This document shows, one piece after another, positions 58,510 through 64,000 of a DNA stretch of 64,000 nt. The notes under the pieces were generated by a model. That model saw only the letters and a program-made list of their open reading frames with translations. It had not been told where the DNA came from and did not search any database. Position numbers and translations under genes: made by a program. The stretch lies in NCBI GenBank assembly GCA_900074885.1, contig FJUW01000006.1, forward strand, positions 313,884-377,883, read 5' to 3'. How positions within the stretch are numbered: position 1 is the stretch's first letter; every line of letters starts with the position of its first letter. The stretch is from Rhynchosporium graminicola (Eukaryota > Ascomycota > Leotiomycetes > Helotiales > Ploettnerulaceae).

Positions 58510-61500
58510 GTATTATAGTTAGCTAGTACTTCTTTAACTACTTAGTAGAGTCCTTCCGATTAGTAGTTTCTTAAAATCCTTAGATATATTCTTTATATCT
58601 CTTAGTATCTATATATGAGAAGCTTATATTATTCTTTAATATATAATTTTATTAAGCTTAATAGAAGCTAAATTTTCCTATTAATTCGTATAATACTATT
58701 CTTAATTATATTTCTAGTAATAAGTTCCTTAGTTATATTTAGAGATAATCTATCTTTTTTCTATATTTCCTTTAAGGTATTATACTAAAGTCTCTTAATT
58801 TCTTACTTAATTATAATAGCTTCTTAGATATTAGTAACTACATCTTTATTATTTAGCTATTTAAGTAAAGTAGTCTTATTATAGACCTTATTATATTTAT
58901 AACTTAATAATCTACTTAGAGTATTTACTTATATATTATCTTTTCCCTATATATATTTAATAACTAGATGAAAAAAGATAAGCTCCTTAGATTATTAAGC
59001 TAATTAATAATTATCTAAGATCTTAGTAATTATAAAAGTTTAGAGATTTATATAGTAAGTATAGATAATAACTAAGAACTTAGCTTCTTATAAGTAAATT
59101 TTCTAGTATTTAAATACTTTAATAATTACTATAAGTTCTTTCTTATAGATATTATAATTCTATTTAGCTAAAGATATTTTCTCTAAAAAGTAAGCGATTA
59201 AGTATAATTATCCTTTATTATCTTATTATAATTATATTATATTAGTATAAGTATTAGAAGTATCTATTTCTATTATACTTTCTTTCTTTTTATCGAAACT
59301 ATAAAAGATTAGTTCTTTTATAAATTCTTTTTTAATTCTCTAAAAAGCTTTCTTATAATAGCTAGTCTAAGTAAAAGGAATACTCTTTCTTATTAATCTC
59401 GTAAGTAGCTTAATAATTTTAGAATAGTTTCTAATAAACTATTAATAAGAATTAGTAAAACTTAATTATAATTATATATTTTTAATATTCTTTAGCGATT
59501 CCGATTCCTTTATAGCTCTAATTTTCTCTAAGTTAATACTTATCTCTCTTAAGCGAATAATATACTTTAGAAAAGTAACTTACTTAACTAAGAATTTATA
59601 TTTCGATATCTTTAGTCTAGAATCTACCTTACGTAGTACTTCTATAACTTAGGTAATATAGCTCTAGTGTGCCTCGATAGTCTCCGAGTATACTAGGATA
59701 TTATCTAGGTAGTATATAGCGAATTTCCTAATGAAGTCCTTAAGAATATTATTATTCTGTCTTTAACACGTAGCTAGGGCATTAGTTAAGCCGAATAGTA
59801 TTACCGTGTATTCCCATAGCCCTAAGGGCAACACGAAAGCAGTTTTCTACTCGTATCCCTCTTTGATTCGGATTAAATTAAACGCGTTATATTAGTCTAA
59901 CTTAGTATATATCTTTACTCTAACTAGCTTATCTTATAAGTATTAAGTATTTAGTAAAAGGTATATATTTCTTATAGTCCTATTATTAATTATCTAATAG
60001 TCTTTATAAGGTCTCCCTTTAAGATCTCCTACTTTCTTAACTACTAGTATATTAATAGTATATAATAACTTAGATTTCCGAATCTATTCTTTCTTTATAC
60101 TTAACTTTTAATACTCCTTAAGTATTCTTATAATATTACAATTATAATAATAAAGTTTCTTTATAATAAGTATAAATCTATTCTTAAAGTTTATCTTATA
60201 ATCTTAAGGTTTATACTTAAGTAGAGCTCTTATATCTTATAGATCCTCGAATAGTTTCGAGAACTTCCTATATAGTTCGAGTAGCTATTTCTAAATATTA
60301 TCTATTTAACTAAGATAATTCTTAAGTTCTATCTAACTAGGAACTTAACTTAACTAGTTAGAGTCTATTAATATTATTATTAAGAAAGTAGCGCTAGCTT
60401 CTCTTTTACTAGATAGTTAATTATATTTATACTTATAATTACTAAATATAACTCTCTTAATTATCTAGTTTATATTAAGATTATAGTTATATAGCTATAA
60501 TATTTCTAATATAATATCGTAATATTTAGTAAGTATAATATCGAAGTAGAGTATTTCTTCGTATCTATTAATAACTATCTTTATTCCTCTTATCTTTCTA
60601 TAGACTTATCTATCTATTCCGATACCTCTTCTATCTAATAAGATAAAGCGATATAGTTTTAAGTTAATAGTAATAAGAATATTATATTTCTCGATAAAAG
60701 TTAAGTTTATAAAGTATCTTATAACTCTTAAATTAATAAAGGCTTTTATCTTAATATTATCTATAGTAACTAGTAAGATTAACTAATCGAACTCTCTAGT
60801 AGTATTAAGCTCTAAGTATAATAGTTCTATTAGAGAGTAATTATATACTTCTTTAATAATTCTCCTTATTATTTTATCTAACTAAGTCCTAAAGCTAAGT
60901 TCATAAGTAATTAGAGTATAAGATATATAATAATAGAGATTAGCTTATCCTTAAATAAGATCTAGTACTATTCTCTAATAAGTAGCTAGTTCTAATAAGT
61001 ATAATCTTCTCTATTAATAGTATTCCTCTTCTATTTCCTTAGTAATAGCTTAAGTATCTTTTATTTAAAAGAACTAATCTAGTTATTTAAATTCTTTTAA
61101 TTTAAGTTCTCCTTCGAGGTTAGCTATATAATAATTTAGTTATTCCTTAATATCCCTAGTATTAACTTAGAATATAATAGTAATAGTATTATAATAAGCT
61201 ATAATATAATCTATACTTTAGTTAGATATATTATAAGTTTAGTAATATTCTATAAAATCAGACTTAGTTCTATTATAAACTTATATTCTTTATCTATTAT
61301 TATAATTTCGAAGAGTCTAATTCTTATTATTATATAGAAGATTATTAATTAAATAGTTTCTTTTATTTATAATACTCTAGCTTTCTTAGTCTTTATCTAG
61401 AAGTTCAACTAAGTGCTCTTCGAATTCTTCGCTAGATTTATAAGCTATAAAGTCTTATAAACTCTATTATACGCTAGAAGCTTCTTAGTAATCTAGCTTC

Positions 61501-62440
61501 TTTTTAGCTAGTTCGAATTCTCTCTTAGGTTTATTCTAGAGTTTTCCTTCCTACTTCTTCTTCTAAGAATAATCATATATAAGGTATCTTAGCTTATTAT
61601 ACGTATAATATAAGCCCTTATCTTAATATTTATCTTTCTTAGCTTAGTATTTAGGTCCTCTTTCTACTCTATCTATTTCTAATAGATTATAATAATTATA
61701 TTTATTATTCAGGTAAGATTAGAAATTTCCTTAATATTTACTATATTATTATAGAAATTAAGGTTTCTAGAGGTAAGTAAGTATAAAATACTCTCCTTTC
61801 TCTTTTACTTATTCCTAGATTCGTTTATTAATAATAGTGGACGATTTAATTAGGTCTTCTAAGTTATCTAGCTTATTAGTCCTAGAAAGCTTATCCTTAA
61901 TATAGTCCTTAAGGCTCGGTAGTATTAGGCTCTTAATCTATTATTAATCTAGTCTAATTATATAGAATAGTAATAGAACTCGGTAGTATATTTATAAATA
62001 GATCCTTACTATCGAATTCCGAGCAGTTGCTTCTCGGCTTATTCTTTCTTATTAAGATCTCTAAAGACTCCTTTAATAGTAATAATAAAGCCTACGATAG
62101 TTCGAAAGATAACTCGATTCTTTTTAGTTATAGTAATAGAATATGCTCTAATTAAGTATCGATTAACTAAGTAATTACTTAAGGCCGGTTCGATCTAGTA
62201 AGCTATAGTATTACAGAAGAACGAAGTAATCTATAAGACTTTAAGAGAGTCCGCTTCGAACTTATATCTATTAAAAGTAAGATATATTTAGTACTAAAGG
62301 ATAAATTATCTTAAGTTATTATAGTTTCTATAATAAGTATTAAGTAAGTTAACTCGAGGTAAAGTAACTTTATTAGTTTTCTCTATCTTATTAACTTAAG
62401 ATCCTTCTCTTATAACTAATCTTTCTTTAAGGGCTACTTT
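58510..62440 (-). pseudogene. A2 gag-pol remnant (integrase to gag)
   Basis: Aligned to A1, this holds the integrase part, RNase H, RT with YLDN at 59700-59711, protease and gag, all read leftward. The chromodomain lies in the left part of A2 (35650-35800). RIP stops are abundant except in the RT patch near 59660-59890. Confidence 0.8.
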
Positions 62441-62457
62441 AAGTAAGATACTTAAAG

Positions 62458-62904
62458 TATAATATTCTTAGTTCTAACTAGTACGCGGTATATAAGCTCG
62501 TTAGTTAGTATTAACTATAAAGTAAAGTAAATAAGAAGTTCGGTTCTTAATTAGAATTAAGATATTATAAGCAGATATTAATTACTATATGAATTTAAGC
62601 ACGAAGCTTCTAACTAATAGTAGAAGTACTAGTCTTATATAGAACTTTCGTTCCCTTATGCTAGCTATATAAGACCGTCTTGCAGAGCGTGCAAGCTCTC
62701 GCGACCTGTCTAGTAGTCTAGCATGTCACGTGATCATGGATCACCTATAGTTATTTATACTATAATCGTATTAGTGCCTTTCTTCTAATAGTACTAACTC
62801 TTTTCTCGTACTAAAACCTATCTGGTACTTACTACTAGGTAGTACTATCAGTATTCTAGTGCCAAGAACTATACTAGTTCGTGACACTATGCTGGTTCGT
62901 GACA
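62458..62904 (-). repeat. A2 right (5') LTR
   Basis: This is 447 bp; compared with A1 it lacks an internal ~50 bp after the cacgtg motif. It ends gtgaca twice, 18 bp apart. The outer ~250 bp keep many CpA/TpG sites, while the inner part is RIPed. Confidence 0.9.
62727..62744. promoter_or_regulatory. E-box palindrome and GTGATC inverted repeat in family-A LTR
   Basis: A cacgtg palindrome at 62727-62732 overlaps a hairpin gtgatc-atg-gatcac (62730-62744). The cacgtgatc part and the inverted arms are conserved in A1 (about 8311-8330), suggesting a protein-binding site in the LTR. Function is inferred. Confidence 0.35.
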
Positions 62905-64000
62905 ATCCTACGAACTTCCTGGTCCAAGAGGGTCTACCCTAAAGGCTAGTGAATCTTGCTACTATATCGGAAAGGAACTTTTGAATGCTTGTACCGTAGA
63001 AAATTGACACATTATGGGTGGCGATGGTAATGCGTGGTTTACAGAACATGCTAGCATACGCAGCGTGGATGGCTTCGGATTAAGGTTGAAAGGTTAGCCT
63101 TGGCAATATGATCGATCGGCTTTATATTTATCCGACAGATTACTTTGTATCTAGCACGATGAACCACACTTATCAATGCGCCAACATCGCTATTGTCGAC
63201 GCGGTGACCAGAGAAGACGGCTAGAATCACGCACGAGCTGAGTACCATGAGCTGGCATTAGCTCGCGGTGCTTCGCGTCCTTCTCCGCATTCTCAGACGC
63301 GCGCAGAAGGCCACTCCCCAACCGGCGGAACTCCGATACTTATACGTTGCGATACATCAGATATATTCATTTGCGGAACTGCAGAACCTTAGTATCATCA
63401 TCAACTTCGTAGATTAATAGCGTGGGTCTATCAGGTTAATAGTACGGGTCTTCGATCTCCAGTCGAGATTGAACTGTTGCACAGTGAACTCCTGCTCCAA
63501 ATACGGCGCATCCGTGCTAGGCACATGGATCGCGGACGGTCTACTACGCCGGGGTAGGGATAGAATCAAGATTAACAGGTTGAACCCTACTCTCCGTTCG
63601 CCTTCTCTTACTCATGTTTTGTTTTACTGACAGCCGATATTACGCATCGAAAACGACTCTTATTCCCGCGGCATTCAACCCGAAGTCACTATGCTAGCTC
63701 AGCTAAACATAAGCAGTAATAGATAAAGCCTCTATTTATCGATAGTGATACGAATAGAGCGGCAATCAGGGACTACGATCATATCGGCAGAGCTCTATAT
63801 ATTGTTTTCGATAGCAGTAGCTTAAGTATTATCGCAGCTTCTGAGAAATACCCTTAAGGTAGATTATAATACCTAGTGTTTCAACTAGACTAATACTATA
63901 TATATCCAGGTGCATATACTTGTAGTGTACTCGAGATAGGTGCAGATTTTCATAGCGAGGATAACGCGGCTTTACGTTATATCTATTATCTAAGGATAGA
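62905..64000. other. Non-repetitive flank of balanced composition, no gene called
   Basis: Composition changes abruptly at the A2 LTR end: CpA and TpG become normal and GC rises to roughly half until about 63650, then falls again with some TpA-rich patches. An open minus-strand stretch of 65 codons at 63051-63248 has no recognisable domain and is too short to call. A short imperfect direct repeat (ttaatag-g-gggtct) is at about 63415-63450. Confidence 0.6.

Larger units (their letters stand above)
58507..62904 (-). mobile_element. A2: right part with 5' LTR
   Basis: This continues A2 after P: the TA duplication is at 36750-36751 and 58507-58508, and flanking text rejoins the A1 sequence at about 4047. 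It carries integrase, RNase H, RT (YLDN at 59700-59711), gag and the right LTR. A patch at about 59660-59890 in RT is clearly less RIPed than its surroundings. Confidence 0.9.

Noticed and set aside
63051..63248. Open minus-strand stretch of 65 codons in the balanced flank
   Set aside because: No recognisable domain, no clear splice-linked extension, and length expected by chance at this composition. Left uncalled.
1..64000. tRNA, rRNA, CRISPR or bacterial-type operons
   Set aside because: I saw no cloverleaf-like or rRNA-like sequence, no spaced short repeats, and no bacterial gene structure. The repeats are all explained by transposons.

Overview
The window looks like an AT-rich heterochromatic block from a filamentous ascomycete (Pezizomycotina). 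Nearly all of it is nested transposable elements that have decayed by repeat-induced point mutation (RIP). CpA and TpG are strongly depleted and TpA is in excess. Trp and Gln codons have become TAG or TAA, and Cys and His codons have become Tyr. I see no intact host gene. Only the last ~1.1 kb (62905-64000) looks like ordinary single-copy DNA.

Layout. Positions 1-8556 hold the right-hand ends of elements whose left halves lie outside the window: an LTR element F (1-440), a MULE end (441-698), and an element E whose 3' LTR (1620-1773 plus 8543-8556) is split by chromovirus A1 (1774-8537, TSD gcgtt, minus strand). Positions 8557-18398 are a left-truncated family-B Ty3/Gypsy element (B1), split by chromovirus D (9906-16732, TSD cttaa, plus strand). 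Positions 18466-28747 are a MULE DNA transposon split by B2 (18834-26616, TSD gatac). Positions 28748-29999 carry a decayed Ser/Thr-rich gag-like ORF, interrupted by an inverted, 3'-truncated family-B copy C (30000-34643). From 34645 to 62904 lies a second family-A element (A2), interrupted by a Fot1/pogo-like transposon P (36752-58506, TA duplication). P was itself hit by a gag-only LTR element H (38254-47876, TSD tctct, carrying B3 at 39082-46858, TSD tcgat) and by B4 (48208-57870, TSD acgaa).

Most boundaries rest on paired LTRs of equal length plus 5-bp target duplications, or on TIRs plus a TA duplication, so the nesting gives a relative history. A2 is older than P, P is older than H and B4, and H is older than B3. 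B1 is older than E and D, and E is older than A1. Families A and B were therefore both active over overlapping periods.

The most interesting biological signal is that all three Ty3/Gypsy families (A, B, D) carry a long reading frame on the strand opposite to gag-pol, between the end of pol and the polypurine tract next to the 3' LTR. In each, the interrupting stops that I read are nearly all ones that RIP can make. The three proteins look unrelated; one is coiled-coil-like. Other notable points: the Gag zinc knuckles of A, B and D have lost all their Cys/His ligands to Tyr; H is a putative non-autonomous gag-only relative of B; and a single N at 50761 marks an unmerged 1,897-bp contig overlap rather than a real duplication.
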